This document shows, piece by piece, positions 17,907 through 25,122 of a stretch of DNA of 64,000 nt (positions within the stretch are counted from its first letter, which is position 1; each line of letters starts with the position of its first letter). The translations under genes were made by a program, and so were the position numbers. Below the pieces are notes generated by a model. That model had not been told where the DNA came from, made no database searches, and saw nothing but the letters and a program-made list of their open reading frames with translations. Origin of the DNA: a virus; IMG/VR virus record IMGVR_UViG_3300025789_000028, positions 28,060 to 92,059 of that record; one strand, 5' to 3'.

Positions 17907-18773
17907 ATGGCAAAGCAACCTAGCATTAACGAAACAAACGATCCAGGAGTATCACGTATTCCTGTACAACAAAAAATTGTTAAGTCTGTTAGTAACTCAT
18001 TACCTAAATATCATTGGGTAAGAGACCCTTCATATGCTCTTGCTGAACAATTTGTTCCACAATTGTCAGAAAGCAGTATTGCCGCAACTGTTGATTTACG
18101 TCAATATTGCAGTCCAATCGATGATCAAGGAAACTTAGGTAGTTGTACTGGTAATGCTATTGCAGGTGCAATTGATTTGTTAGATAGAAAAACACATAAC
18201 TTGCAAACACGTGTTAGCAGATTATTCATTTACTACTATGAACGTGTTCTTGAGAATGATGTAAATTATGATAACGGTGCATATATTAGTGACGGTATCA
18301 GAGCAACATCTACATACGGTGCACCGCAAGAAACATTATGGCCATACAACATTAATATGTTTAGAACCAGACCTAGTTCTGCCGCAATCGCTGATGCAGT
18401 AAAACGCAAAGTTACATCAAGCCAAGCGGCAGCAAATTTCACAGCAGTACAAAGTGCATTAGCAAGTGGTTATCCTGTTATTGTAGGCTTTGATGTATAT
18501 TCAAGTTTCGAAGGTGCATGGGGTAATATACCTCATGGTCAAACAGGATCAGGTATGATGCCTTATCCTAACACAAGAACAGAATCATTGTTGGGCGGAC
18601 ATGCTGTTTGTCTAGTGGGATATAACAACAATACAAATCGTTTTATTGCAAGAAATAGTTGGGGGACAAGTTGGGGTGACAATGGTTACTTCTATATGCC
18701 ATATCAAGTGATTCAGAATTCTAGCATGAGCAGTGACTTTTGGGTTATTAAAACAGTAAATGACCCCGCATAA
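17907..18773 (+). CDS. Papain-like (C1) cysteine peptidase
   Basis: ATG 17907 follows an AAGGAA ribosome site; an in-frame upstream TTG is rejected. The 288-residue protein has the full papain-type active site: Gln74 and Cys80 (DQGNLGSCTGNA), His232 (GGHAVCLVGY) and Asn250 (ARNSWGTSWGDNGYFY). There is no export signal, and a propeptide of about 55 residues precedes the mature-like start. It lies among adhesin genes, so it may be virion-carried, cutting host surface proteins or maturing fibres. Target is unknown. Confidence 0.88.
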   Translation: MAKQPSINETNDPGVSRIPVQQKIVKSVSNSLPKYHWVRDPSYALAEQFVPQLSESSIAATVDLRQYCSPIDDQGNLGSCTGNAIAGAIDLLDRKTHNLQTRVSRLFIYYYERVLENDVNYDNGAYISDGIRATSTYGAPQETLWPYNINMFRTRPSSAAIADAVKRKVTSSQAAANFTAVQSALASGYPVIVGFDVYSSFEGAWGNIPHGQTGSGMMPYPNTRTESLLGGHAVCLVGYNNNTNRFIARNSWGTSWGDNGYFYMPYQVIQNSSMSSDFWVIKTVNDPA

Positions 18774-18792
18774 ATAAATCAAAGGAAATACA

Positions 18793-19335
18793 ATGTCATT
18801 ATCAGGAATACAAATTACAGGCGGTTCAGGTGGAATAACAATTTCAGGTGGTGGAGTTGTTTTTGGTGACGGTGGTTCTCCTCCCCCTCCACCTCCCCCA
18901 GGAACATTAACATTTACATATGGTCAAATCATTGCAAGTCAAGACCAATCACCTGGAGCAGGTGGTAATGGTACAGGGGTTGTAATTATTAATCCGGTAC
19001 CGGGGGGAAGTCCTACTCCTGGTGGTCCAGGTATTGCACTTTCAACTACGTCAAGTCAAGAAACTTATATAGCAGGATTAACCCCTGTTCCAGGATATAG
19101 CACTGGTTTTGGCACTTATAATGGTACTCCATTACAATATACCGCAACATGGAGTGCAGGTAGTACGTACACAACAACGCCGGTAGAAGTACAATACTAT
19201 CCAACTTTTGCAGGTACACCTGATGCTTGGGTAATTTATGTTTTAAATCCTAGTGCTACTGCAGGACAAGCAGGAACATTTAACTTCCCGGTTACTTTTA
19301 CAGCAACACCTAATACACCAATTACATTATTCTAA
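18793..19335 (+). CDS. Small adhesin-like protein with polyproline hinge (180 aa)
   Basis: Residues 1-30 are Gly-rich, then a run of eight prolines with one Gly (about 31-38) forms a hinge. A beta domain follows (LTFTYGQI to PVTFTATPNTPITLF). It shares ATWSAGS and a closing FNFPVTFT strand with the C-terminal modules of the proteins at 14662 and 19438. The N-terminal GIQITGGSGGITISGGG pattern recurs in 19438-19941. It probably belongs to a set of exchangeable tips. Confidence 0.65.
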   Translation: MSLSGIQITGGSGGITISGGGVVFGDGGSPPPPPPPGTLTFTYGQIIASQDQSPGAGGNGTGVVIINPVPGGSPTPGGPGIALSTTSSQETYIAGLTPVPGYSTGFGTYNGTPLQYTATWSAGSTYTTTPVEVQYYPTFAGTPDAWVIYVLNPSATAGQAGTFNFPVTFTATPNTPITLF

Positions 19336-19345
19336 GGAAATAAAC

Positions 19346-19435
19346 ATGTCACAACAAACACCACAACCAATCGGCGATAAAGATTTTTTTAAGAATCTAC
19401 AAAATAGAACTCCACAACCAACACCAGGGAAATAA
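19346..19435 (+). CDS. Very small protein (29 aa)
   Basis: ATG 19346 is preceded by a good TAAGGAAA ribosome site and the ORF ends at TAA 19433-19435, three bases before the next ATG. The peptide (MSQQTPQPIGDKDFFKNLQN and a Pro-rich tail) is short and hydrophilic. Its position between two adhesin genes with its own ribosome site suggests it is real. Function is unknown. Confidence 0.5.
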   Translation: MSQQTPQPIGDKDFFKNLQNRTPQPTPGK

Positions 19436-19437
19436 TT

Positions 19438-19941
19438 ATGTCATCAATAGGAATAACAATCGAAGGTGGGATTAACGTAGGCGGTGGAATTAATGTTGGT
19501 AGTCTACCAACAATTACTATTACTTCAAGTGATTTTACTTACGGTGGCGGGGCTGGAGGAACTACTGAATATATAACAAATAGCGGTGGGGATTTGATTT
19601 GCCCATTCTATTATCTGAATACCCCCACTGGTTCCATAGGGACACAAATCGTGAACTTCTTTGCCGCATGTGGATACGATATCAATACTTCATATGTGTT
19701 TCGTGCAACTTTTGCAAGTGCTACACCATTGGGAGGTAGTTTAACTACTCCATATAATTGTTTAGTTCGTGCAAGTTGGGGTAGCGGACAACTTAATTTG
19801 GTTGTAATTGACCAAAGCAATCCAAATTGGAATACTGGAAATCCAAATCAAGGTACTCAATTACAAGGAACATTTACTTTACCATTAACACTTACGCCGT
19901 ACTCTCCTACTGTAAGTATGGGTGCAATCAACTGGTGTTAA
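19438..19941 (+). CDS. Small adhesin-tip-like protein (167 aa)
   Basis: After a Gly-rich N-terminus (GIEGGINVGGGINVG-type), residues 30-167 form a beta domain that parallels the last 150 residues of the protein at 14662-17883. Shared features are an SDFTYGGG versus GDFVFGGG opening, an ASWGSGQLNLVVIDQSNP versus TWGAG/GQLNITTVDPTNT middle, and a closing Trp-Cys. It is probably a stand-alone copy of a fibre-tip module. Confidence 0.65.
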   Translation: MSSIGITIEGGINVGGGINVGSLPTITITSSDFTYGGGAGGTTEYITNSGGDLICPFYYLNTPTGSIGTQIVNFFAACGYDINTSYVFRATFASATPLGGSLTTPYNCLVRASWGSGQLNLVVIDQSNPNWNTGNPNQGTQLQGTFTLPLTLTPYSPTVSMGAINWC

Positions 19942-20613
19942 ATGATAATACATAGACCTGCAAGTACTAGGGGAAACCCCAGAGCAGATTTTATAAACAG
20001 TTATAGAACTTTTAGTTTCCCTAGTTACTATGATAGTCGCTATATGAATTTTAGCGACCTTCAAACAATTAATGATGACCGTGTGCAGTATGCTTGGCAA
20101 GTGCCATGGCATGAACATAAAAATATGGAAATCTTTGGTTATGTAGTTGAAGGTTCTAGTCATCATGTAGACAGTTTAGGTAATGATGTAGAAGTACCTG
20201 CAGGGGCAGTTCAGCGTATGAGTAGTGGACGTGGCATAAGTCACACAGAGGGTAACACAGCAGATACACCCAATCGTTATCTACAGTTATGGATTAGACC
20301 TAATGAGTTTGATACTGAACCTAGACATGATTGGCATCAATTTACACGTGAAGATAAACTAAACAAGTTTTGCAACATCACAGAGAAGTTACCAATCAAA
20401 CAAGATGCACGACTACTAGCAGGTATCTTTACAAGTGATTTTACACACAACCTGGACACTTTGCGAAAATACTATTTGTATGTAGTAACTGGTACACTAT
20501 CAGTTAACAACATAGATTTGATTGAAGGTGATGGATTAAGTTTTGTTGATGAATCAGTTATCAACATAACCAATGCAACTGACTCAGAAATAATTTTGTT
20601 TGATTTACGATAA
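19942..20613 (+). CDS. Pirin-family protein
   Basis: The 223-residue bicupin has the pirin signature FSFPSYYD and metal ligands His57, His59 (WHEHKNMEIFGYVVEG), His101 and Glu103 (GISHTEG). These are the positions I recall for the E. coli pirin YhhW, which has quercetinase activity. The C-terminal cupin half is present but diverged. Phage pirins are rarely noted. It abuts the preceding adhesin gene and overlaps the next by TAATG. Substrate or regulatory partner is unknown. Confidence 0.88.
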   Translation: MIIHRPASTRGNPRADFINSYRTFSFPSYYDSRYMNFSDLQTINDDRVQYAWQVPWHEHKNMEIFGYVVEGSSHHVDSLGNDVEVPAGAVQRMSSGRGISHTEGNTADTPNRYLQLWIRPNEFDTEPRHDWHQFTREDKLNKFCNITEKLPIKQDARLLAGIFTSDFTHNLDTLRKYYLYVVTGTLSVNNIDLIEGDGLSFVDESVINITNATDSEIILFDLR

Positions 20614-21317
20614 TGAATTTTAAATACCCGTCAAATTTAAATGCTGATGCTTTGATTGATAAAAGCAATGCATCATCGATGCAAGATTTATTTGTTGTAG
20701 CAATGTTTAACGGCAAGCATAACGGCACTTTCTTAGAAATTGGCGCAAACCATCCTGTTGTTGATAGTAACTGTTATTTGTTAGAATCAGAATTCAATTA
20801 CTCGGGTACCAGCATAGACTTATATGATACATTTGAAAGATTTACAGAACCTTTTTCTTGGAAAGAACTAAGACCTAACACTAACTTTGTGAAGTCTGAT
20901 GCCAGTACATTTGATTATACATCAATACCCAACTATGTTGATTACTTACAAATTGACTTAGATCAACCTAAAATAACCTTTGATGTACTAGAAAGAATTA
21001 CTAACTCAATAACGTTCGGAGTACTGACACTTGAACACAATCTATGGAGGGGTAACTACCTTAACCAAGTGTTACCAAAGAACAAAAATTTATGCGCCGA
21101 CATTTATAATTACAAGAACAAATGTGCTAGTTTATTAAAAAAATTAGGTTACACAGTGTTGGTAAACAATGTAGGTTTTGATCAAGATGGGATTTTTCAT
21201 AGTTATGAAGATTGGTATATAAATCTAAACATTGTTTCTAAAGAAATTATTGATGCTTACAAATGGATTACATGTGATCATAACGCTAAAGATTTTAAAA
21301 AAGTACTGTTTAACTAA
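20613..21317 (+). CDS. FkbM-like SAM-dependent methyltransferase
   Basis: The 234-residue protein has a Rossmann-type SAM motif, GTFLEIGANHPVVDSNCYLLE (about residues 38-58), an acidic post-motif (GTSIDLYD) and VDYLQIDLDQP (about 109-119). This order matches FkbM-type methyltransferases acting on sugars or small molecules. It may modify a glycan on the virion or host surface. It is coupled to the pirin gene by TAATG. Confidence 0.7.
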   Translation: MNFKYPSNLNADALIDKSNASSMQDLFVVAMFNGKHNGTFLEIGANHPVVDSNCYLLESEFNYSGTSIDLYDTFERFTEPFSWKELRPNTNFVKSDASTFDYTSIPNYVDYLQIDLDQPKITFDVLERITNSITFGVLTLEHNLWRGNYLNQVLPKNKNLCADIYNYKNKCASLLKKLGYTVLVNNVGFDQDGIFHSYEDWYINLNIVSKEIIDAYKWITCDHNAKDFKKVLFN

Positions 21318-21326
21318 CGTTGCAAA

Positions 21327-21334
21327 CATAAATA
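21327..21334 (+). promoter_or_regulatory. Candidate late promoter box (CATAAATA)
   Basis: CATAAATA lies 20 bases before ATG 21355, with an ATAGGAATAA ribosome site between. Confidence 0.5.
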
Positions 21335-21354
21335 TATAATATAGGAATAAAATC

Positions 21355-21531
21355 ATGCAAACTTTTCATTTAAACACACCCGAGTCTCAGGCAGTAAGAC
21401 ATACATTCAAGGTAGCTGCACAAGAAAAAAGAATGGCTCTTAAAAATGCTCCTAAAGTTGCTAGACTGTCAAAGCCTGCAGGAGTAAGTAACAGTACTCC
21501 TAGAACGCCTTTTAAGGGTGCAGGCAAATAA
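21355..21531 (+). CDS. Small basic hypothetical protein (58 aa)
   Basis: ATG 21355 has a late box and ribosome site upstream. The 58-residue product is rich in Lys, Ala, Pro and Ser (VAAQEKRMALKNAPKVARLS) with no membrane segment. A small basic virion or nucleic-acid-binding protein is possible. No homologue was recognised. Confidence 0.6.
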   Translation: MQTFHLNTPESQAVRHTFKVAAQEKRMALKNAPKVARLSKPAGVSNSTPRTPFKGAGK

Positions 21532-21544
21532 GTAAAAACCTACT

Positions 21545-22180
21545 GTGAGATTAAACGAATTTGACTGTACTGGTGAAAAGCCAATAACTGTTTTTTATAC
21601 GGATGACTCAAACGGCGGAGGTATGACTTTTGCTCAAGACTTCATACCCACTATAAAAAGATTGTACCCGAACAGAAAATTTGGTAAAGCATTTGACTGG
21701 TGTTCTGGAGCAGGATTCATAGGTTTTTCTTTACTATCGCACGGGCTATGTGATAGTTTATGTTTAAATGATTTGTTTAGTCCCGATATATATGCAATAA
21801 AACAAACCATTGAACACCCAAGTAATAAATTTACAGATAATGTTTCTGTTTATTTGTTGAATGATATAGCAAATTTACCAATCAAAGAAATGTTTGATTT
21901 AGTGGTGGCAAATCCTCCTCACTATAAATCTTATATTAGTACCGGGCATAATTGGAATAGAATAGGTACTGATTTAGATTGGAAAGCGCATAAAAGTTTT
22001 TTTAAAAGTATCAAGTCGCACCTAAATCCCAATGCAGTTATATTATTATTGGAAAGCATAGATGATTCTTCAATAAAAGAATTTGAACCTATGATCAATG
22101 ATGCGGGATTAAGAATAGTAAATATCCATGATAGCACAGGTGGGTTGTGTTTCATTGAGATACAGGAAAGCCCCAATTAA
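21545..22180 (+). CDS. N6-adenine/PrmC-class methyltransferase
   Basis: The 211-residue protein shows a SAM-binding FDWCSGAGFIGFSLLSHG motif (about residues 48-65) and the NPPH catalytic tetrapeptide (LVVANPPHY, about 119-127). NPPY/H methyltransferases act on amide or exocyclic amino groups in DNA, RNA or proteins such as release factors. Size and layout are nearer PrmC/RsmC than DNA methylases. The start is GTG 21545. The stop codon lies in the loop of a terminator-like hairpin. Confidence 0.75.
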   Translation: MRLNEFDCTGEKPITVFYTDDSNGGGMTFAQDFIPTIKRLYPNRKFGKAFDWCSGAGFIGFSLLSHGLCDSLCLNDLFSPDIYAIKQTIEHPSNKFTDNVSVYLLNDIANLPIKEMFDLVVANPPHYKSYISTGHNWNRIGTDLDWKAHKSFFKSIKSHLNPNAVILLLESIDDSSIKEFEPMINDAGLRIVNIHDSTGGLCFIEIQESPN

Positions 22181-22185
22181 GGGGC
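22170..22185. terminator. Possible bidirectional terminator hairpin between convergent genes
   Basis: GCCCC and GGGGC form a 5-bp stem around AATTAA. It lies between the end of the methyltransferase gene (+) and the gene ending at 22207 (-). The minus-strand side is followed by TTTCC and the plus side by a weak T-rich stretch, so termination strength is uncertain. Confidence 0.45.
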
Positions 22186-22206
22186 CTTACTATTTGCAAC
22201 ATTAAT

Positions 22207-22587
22207 TTAGAATGGTGCGGGTTCGGTAGCTTTAAGAATATCTTCAACTGTAGTTGTTGCCTTCTTAGCACGAGCCTTGATAGCTTCCATGCTGGGCTTA
22301 GCCTTAGACTTAACTTTAACAGTACCTTTGTTTGCTTCTTTGACACGATCCTCAATAGCATCGTTAATGGTTGCTTGATCTTCGGCTGAAGCAAATTCAG
22401 CACATGTCAACATGTGTTTAAGAGCCTCGATCTTAGTCATCTCACTGGGCAATTCAATAAATTCACAACGAGTAGCCCCGCCCTTTGTGAATTGCTTAAC
22501 ACGTCGGACCATGTCATCAGTAAAACGAACCTTCGCATTACCATTGTGAACAGTGATACCAACAACCTTAAACGTCTGTGCAGTCAT
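22207..22587 (-). CDS. Hypothetical protein with Lys/Ala-rich C-terminus (126 aa)
   Basis: ATG 22587 follows a TTGGAGA ribosome site and a sigma70-type promoter. The N-terminal 60 residues look folded (FKVVGITVHNGNAKVRFTDD); the C-terminal half is Lys/Ala-rich and probably helical or disordered. It is the last gene of the leftward small-gene cluster. A nucleic-acid-binding host-takeover protein is plausible but unproven. Confidence 0.65.
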   Translation of the reverse strand: MTAQTFKVVGITVHNGNAKVRFTDDMVRRVKQFTKGGATRCEFIELPSEMTKIEALKHMLTCAEFASAEDQATINDAIEDRVKEANKGTVKVKSKAKPSMEAIKARAKKATTTVEDILKATEPAPF

Positions 22588-22638
22588 AAAATAAAATCTC
22601 CAAGAGAGTTAAACAAATGTGCGATATTGCACGATATA

Positions 22639-22667
22639 ATGATAACAGAAACGGAATTTATTGTCAA
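22639..22667 (-). promoter_or_regulatory. Sigma70-type promoter (TTGACA-17-TATCAT)
   Basis: The -35 box is 22667-22662 and the -10 box 22644-22639, spacer 17. TTGACA is followed by ATAAAT as in five other promoters here. It drives the gene starting at 22587. Confidence 0.7.
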
Positions 22668-22687
22668 CCACTTCTGTTACCAAAATC

Positions 22688-22834
22688 TTAAATAAGATTA
22701 GCCGATTCGCTAATCATGCTTGAGCCGTACATAGCACGGGCCATTTGATATGCTTGATGGGGGTTGGGAGCCTGAATAGTGATTCGCATGGTACCACCGG
22801 CATCATTTCGAACAAGCATCCAATAAGTATACAT
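22688..22834 (-). CDS. Small conserved-looking protein (48 aa)
   Basis: ATG 22834 follows a TGAGGAAAT ribosome site. The 48-residue protein (MYTYWMLVRNDAGGTMRITI, then AYQMARAMYGSS) looks like a single compact alpha/beta domain and resembles small proteins seen in related large phages. Its role is unknown. It lies directly downstream of a micro-membrane-protein gene. Confidence 0.6.
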   Translation of the reverse strand: MYTYWMLVRNDAGGTMRITIQAPNPHQAYQMARAMYGSSMISESANLI

Positions 22835-22843
22835 GATATTTCC

Positions 22844-22954
22844 TCAAGCAGTCAAATAAATTACGTAGATACCAAACAGAAAAAGAATAACAAATGTCAA
22901 CAATTCTAATTCTGAAATATGAGTATACACCCAAACTTTTAATTTGTCAAGCAT
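22844..22954 (-). CDS. Micro membrane protein (36 aa)
   Basis: ATG 22954 has an AAAGG ribosome site 6 bases upstream. The peptide has one hydrophobic helix (about residues 17-35: LELLTFVILFLFGIYVIYL) after an amphipathic N-terminus. A single-pass inner-membrane peptide is likely. A promoter-like sequence lies inside the coding region. Confidence 0.5.
   Translation of the reverse strand: MLDKLKVWVYTHISELELLTFVILFLFGIYVIYLTA
22922..22950 (-). promoter_or_regulatory. Possible internal promoter (TTGACA-17-TATACT)
   Basis: The -35 box is 22950-22945 and the -10 box 22927-22922, spacer 17. It sits within the 36-codon gene and would serve the gene at 22834. It may be coincidental, since the box also encodes residues. 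Confidence 0.4.
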
Positions 22955-22965
22955 TTTTTTACCTT

Positions 22966-23391
22966 TTATGCAACAATGTAGGGCTTGTTCCAAGAACCAA
23001 TGTTGATGTCAACATAGTATGCGGTGTGAAAATAATCCACTTGTGCATCAGATTCATCGAACCAGTCGGCCGACTTCAATGCCTTCATAGCTTCAGTCAA
23101 GAATTCTTTAGCAACACCCGAATAATGTTCATGGAACCAGTAAGGGTTAATATCCATCGATTGATTCTTGCGAATGTATTCAATTTGATCGGCACGCAAC
23201 TTGTTGCCATAAATTGTGTTCTTATCGGTTTCGATATAGTTTTCAATGAAATCAATTGCACCGCTCTTGATGTTCAATGAAATTGTAGAATGATTGCGAA
23301 CACTAAGGGTACCTTTAACCTTGTACTTTGCAAGAATGGGTTTCAATGCGATTGCAATCTTAGCCTTTTTGTCTTGATTCATATAAGCCAT
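22966..23391 (-). CDS. Hypothetical phage protein (141 aa)
   Basis: ATG 23391 follows an AAAAGGAGTT ribosome site and a consensus promoter. The 141-residue protein starts MAYMNQDKKAKIAIALKPIL, then KGTLSVRNHSTISLNIKSG and a C-terminal WNKPYIVA. I recall similar proteins in other large phages but no function. A start at 23382 (second Met) is less likely. Confidence 0.7.
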   Translation of the reverse strand: MAYMNQDKKAKIAIALKPILAKYKVKGTLSVRNHSTISLNIKSGAIDFIENYIETDKNTIYGNKLRADQIEYIRKNQSMDINPYWFHEHYSGVAKEFLTEAMKALKSADWFDESDAQVDYFHTAYYVDINIGSWNKPYIVA

Positions 23392-23423
23392 TTGTTAACT
23401 CCTTTTAATCATTCAATACAAGT

Positions 23424-23452
23424 ATTATATCGCCAAACCGATTTATTGTCAA
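23424..23452 (-). promoter_or_regulatory. Sigma70-type promoter (TTGACA-17-TATAAT)
   Basis: Both hexamers are perfect: -35 at 23452-23447, -10 at 23429-23424. TTGACAATAAATC is the extended block shared with several promoters in the window. It drives the gene at 23391. Confidence 0.85.
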
Positions 23453-23457
23453 CCTTT

Positions 23458-23622
23458 TTACTTATTCTTTTCCGATTCTTCAGCCATTTTGCTGATGCCG
23501 AGGATCATGACAATAATACCAATAAAACTGAACAGCAAAATTTGTGTAACGGTGAGACCTGCATTGTCACTGCCACTAGCAGTAACAAAAAGAATAAAAA
23601 ATCCAACTAGAAATAACGGCAT
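23458..23622 (-). CDS. Small membrane protein (54 aa)
   Basis: ATG 23622 lies after a GAAAGG ribosome site; an upstream TTG at 23640 is rejected. Two hydrophobic helices (about 2-17 and 23-45) are separated by a short polar loop (GSDNAGLT). The C-terminus is charged. It is probably an inner-membrane protein; function unknown. Confidence 0.6.
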   Translation of the reverse strand: MPLFLVGFFILFVTASGSDNAGLTVTQILLFSFIGIIVMILGISKMAEESEKNK

Positions 23623-23652
23623 AGTATACCTTTCAATCAATTTATAAGATAT

Positions 23653-23681
23653 ATTATATAGCCAAATTGATTTATTGTCAA
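23653..23681 (-). promoter_or_regulatory. Sigma70-type promoter (TTGACA-17-TATAAT)
   Basis: -35 at 23681-23676, -10 at 23658-23653. The -35 box overlaps the stop codon of the upstream 50-codon gene, so that gene ends inside its neighbour's promoter. Confidence 0.8.
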
Positions 23682-23830
23682 GCCAAATCTATTGGTTTTT
23701 TGTGCTTGGGCTTGCGTTTGTAAGCAAGTTTGTTTTCAACAATTTTGGGCTTAAAGGGGCTGTTGTTGTCAAACAACATTTTATGTGCCCTATGTTTGGG
23801 GCGTTCTATCTTAAATGATAAAGTTTTCAT
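23678..23830 (-). CDS. Small basic protein (50 aa)
   Basis: ATG 23830 begins a Lys/Arg/His-rich 50-residue protein (MKTLSFKIERPKHRAHKMLF, later KRKPKHKKP). High basic charge suggests nucleic-acid or ribosome binding, but no family is recognised. The start lies about 9 bases after a TACAAT -10 box, so the 5' leader is very short. It ends within the next gene's promoter. Confidence 0.55.
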   Translation of the reverse strand: MKTLSFKIERPKHRAHKMLFDNNSPFKPKIVENKLAYKRKPKHKKPIDLA

Positions 23831-23839
23831 AATACCCTT

Positions 23840-23868
23840 ATTGTATACCCAAATTTATTTTTTGTCAA
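23840..23868 (-). promoter_or_regulatory. Sigma70-type promoter (TTGACA-17-TACAAT)
   Basis: -35 at 23868-23863, -10 at 23845-23840. The start site would fall near 23833, only about 3 bases before ATG 23830. The promoter overlaps the 3' end of the upstream gene. Confidence 0.7.
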
Positions 23869-24076
23869 CCTTTTTAAATTCTTTGTTGACGTAATATTTA
23901 ATCAATTCACGTTGCATCATGGTGATCAAGTCGCCATGATCGTTGTCAATGACAAACCGTACAGGGCAATCACCCCATGACCTAGATTCATTAAAACGTG
24001 CGAACCACTGCCGATGGTCTTTGTTAGATGGATTGAACACTACGTAGGGTCGACCATAAAGAGCAAGTTTAGACAT
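23855..24076 (-). CDS. Hypothetical protein (73 aa)
   Basis: ATG 24076 follows the previous stop by a few bases. The 73-residue product starts MSKLALYGRPYVVFNPSNKD and contains FVIDNDHGDLITMMQRELIK, with a Lys-rich tail. No family is recognised. It is part of the leftward run of small genes. Confidence 0.6.
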   Translation of the reverse strand: MSKLALYGRPYVVFNPSNKDHRQWFARFNESRSWGDCPVRFVIDNDHGDLITMMQRELIKYYVNKEFKKVDKK

Positions 24077-24084
24077 ATGTATCC

Positions 24085-24390
24085 TTAAATTTTAAATGAA
24101 ACGTTTTTGACAGATTTAATTGTAAAACTACGCCACTCATTCTTTTCCAAGTCAAACACACGCATACTGGTAGTACTTTCCTTGCGAGGTGTTGCATCTT
24201 CTTTTAGTTCTACTTTTGGTAGTTTGCTTTCTTCAAGTGTGCATTCCATAACACGTTCAGTACCATCCTTCTTAGTAAAGGTTACCGTTGCTGGGCCTAC
24301 CTTTAACATTGACTTAAGCCATGGACCAAACTGTTCCCAATCACTATCAGTCATGTTTGGTTTTAGTTGAGGATTTTCACTTACTTTCAT
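24085..24390 (-). CDS. Small phage protein, DUF2693-like beta domain (101 aa)
   Basis: ATG 24390 is preferred because it overlaps the end of the upstream gene by 14 bases and gives a compact protein. The C-terminal half (VTFTKKDGTERVMECTLEES, then MRVFDLEKNEWRSFTIKSV) resembles the small SH3-like DUF2693 domain known from phages. Function is unknown. Confidence 0.6.
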   Translation of the reverse strand: MKVSENPQLKPNMTDSDWEQFGPWLKSMLKVGPATVTFTKKDGTERVMECTLEESKLPKVELKEDATPRKESTTSMRVFDLEKNEWRSFTIKSVKNVSFKI

Positions 24391-24835
24391 TTTGCTCACT
24401 CCATGTTGTAAAAAAGTTTTTGATTTTTGTTTCTTCATCCCACTCACTACCATATTCATTGCGTTCATCACACAATTTCAATGCCTCTTCTTTAGACACC
24501 GTACGGTGATTGAGGATAATATCAGTTGGGCGCAAATGCTCTTGACTGAATTCTTTTGCTTGTTCCATTGTTACTGTGTCTAATGCATACTCAGTTTTAC
24601 CTGCAGGCACTTCAACCATGTATGTAACTTTGAATTGACTTAGTGCTTCAACCAATACCCATTCTGTTTTTTCTTTTTTAGTCAAACTATAACTCCCATC
24701 ACCGAGGTCTGTCCAAACAATATCGTCTCCTTCAGCCCATCCTGTTTCTTTTAAAAGATCATCAGGAAATTGAATGATTGCATCTCCTGTTTTAGGATCT
24801 TCCTCTACATCTAGTGTCCAAGATTTTTTACTCAT
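24377..24835 (-). CDS. AbrB-like N-terminal domain protein (152 aa)
   Basis: Residues 1-55 (TGDAIIQFPDDLLKETGWAE, then DGSYSLTKKE) match a swapped-hairpin AbrB/MazE domain, similar to the stand-alone protein at 4032-4214. The C-terminal region (about 60-152) is mixed alpha/beta and of unknown role. A DNA-binding regulator is possible. The start overlaps the preceding membrane-protein gene by ATGA. Confidence 0.7.
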   Translation of the reverse strand: MSKKSWTLDVEEDPKTGDAIIQFPDDLLKETGWAEGDDIVWTDLGDGSYSLTKKEKTEWVLVEALSQFKVTYMVEVPAGKTEYALDTVTMEQAKEFSQEHLRPTDIILNHRTVSKEEALKLCDERNEYGSEWDEETKIKNFFTTWSEQNESK

Positions 24836-25122
24836 TGTGTTAGCATCCTAAATAAACCAATGCTGTCAATAGTTACTAAAAGGCCGTAGTTAGCCAACAT
24901 GCCAAACGATTTCCTGCTATAAGCGCACCAACCGTACATAGCACAACCAGTAATCCACACAGGATAAAGAATAATGAGAGGGGGATTGGGTGCAGTGGCG
25001 GCCATCGTAATACTACAGCCAACGCTGATACCCCAAGCCAATACTTCGACAAAAAACCTAAACGGATGCGTTTTGTAATCATCTTTAATCCAGCTAAAAA
25101 TTCCATATAATAAATCATTCAT
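24832..25122 (-). CDS. Small membrane protein (96 aa)
   Basis: ATG 25122 is chosen over an upstream TTG. The product has three hydrophobic segments: about residues 25-43, 46-63 and 73-90. The N-terminal 22 residues are amphipathic with Lys-Thr-His. A multi-pass inner-membrane protein of unknown role is likely. It overlaps the previous gene by 8 bases. Confidence 0.6.
   Translation of the reverse strand: MNDLLYGIFSWIKDDYKTHPFRFFVEVLAWGISVGCSITMAATAPNPPLIILYPVWITGCAMYGWCAYSRKSFGMLANYGLLVTIDSIGLFRMLTQ

Noticed and set aside
22922-22950. Internal promoter treated as a firm call
   Set aside because: It overlaps codons of the micro-protein gene, so the match may be coincidental; it is listed only at low confidence.
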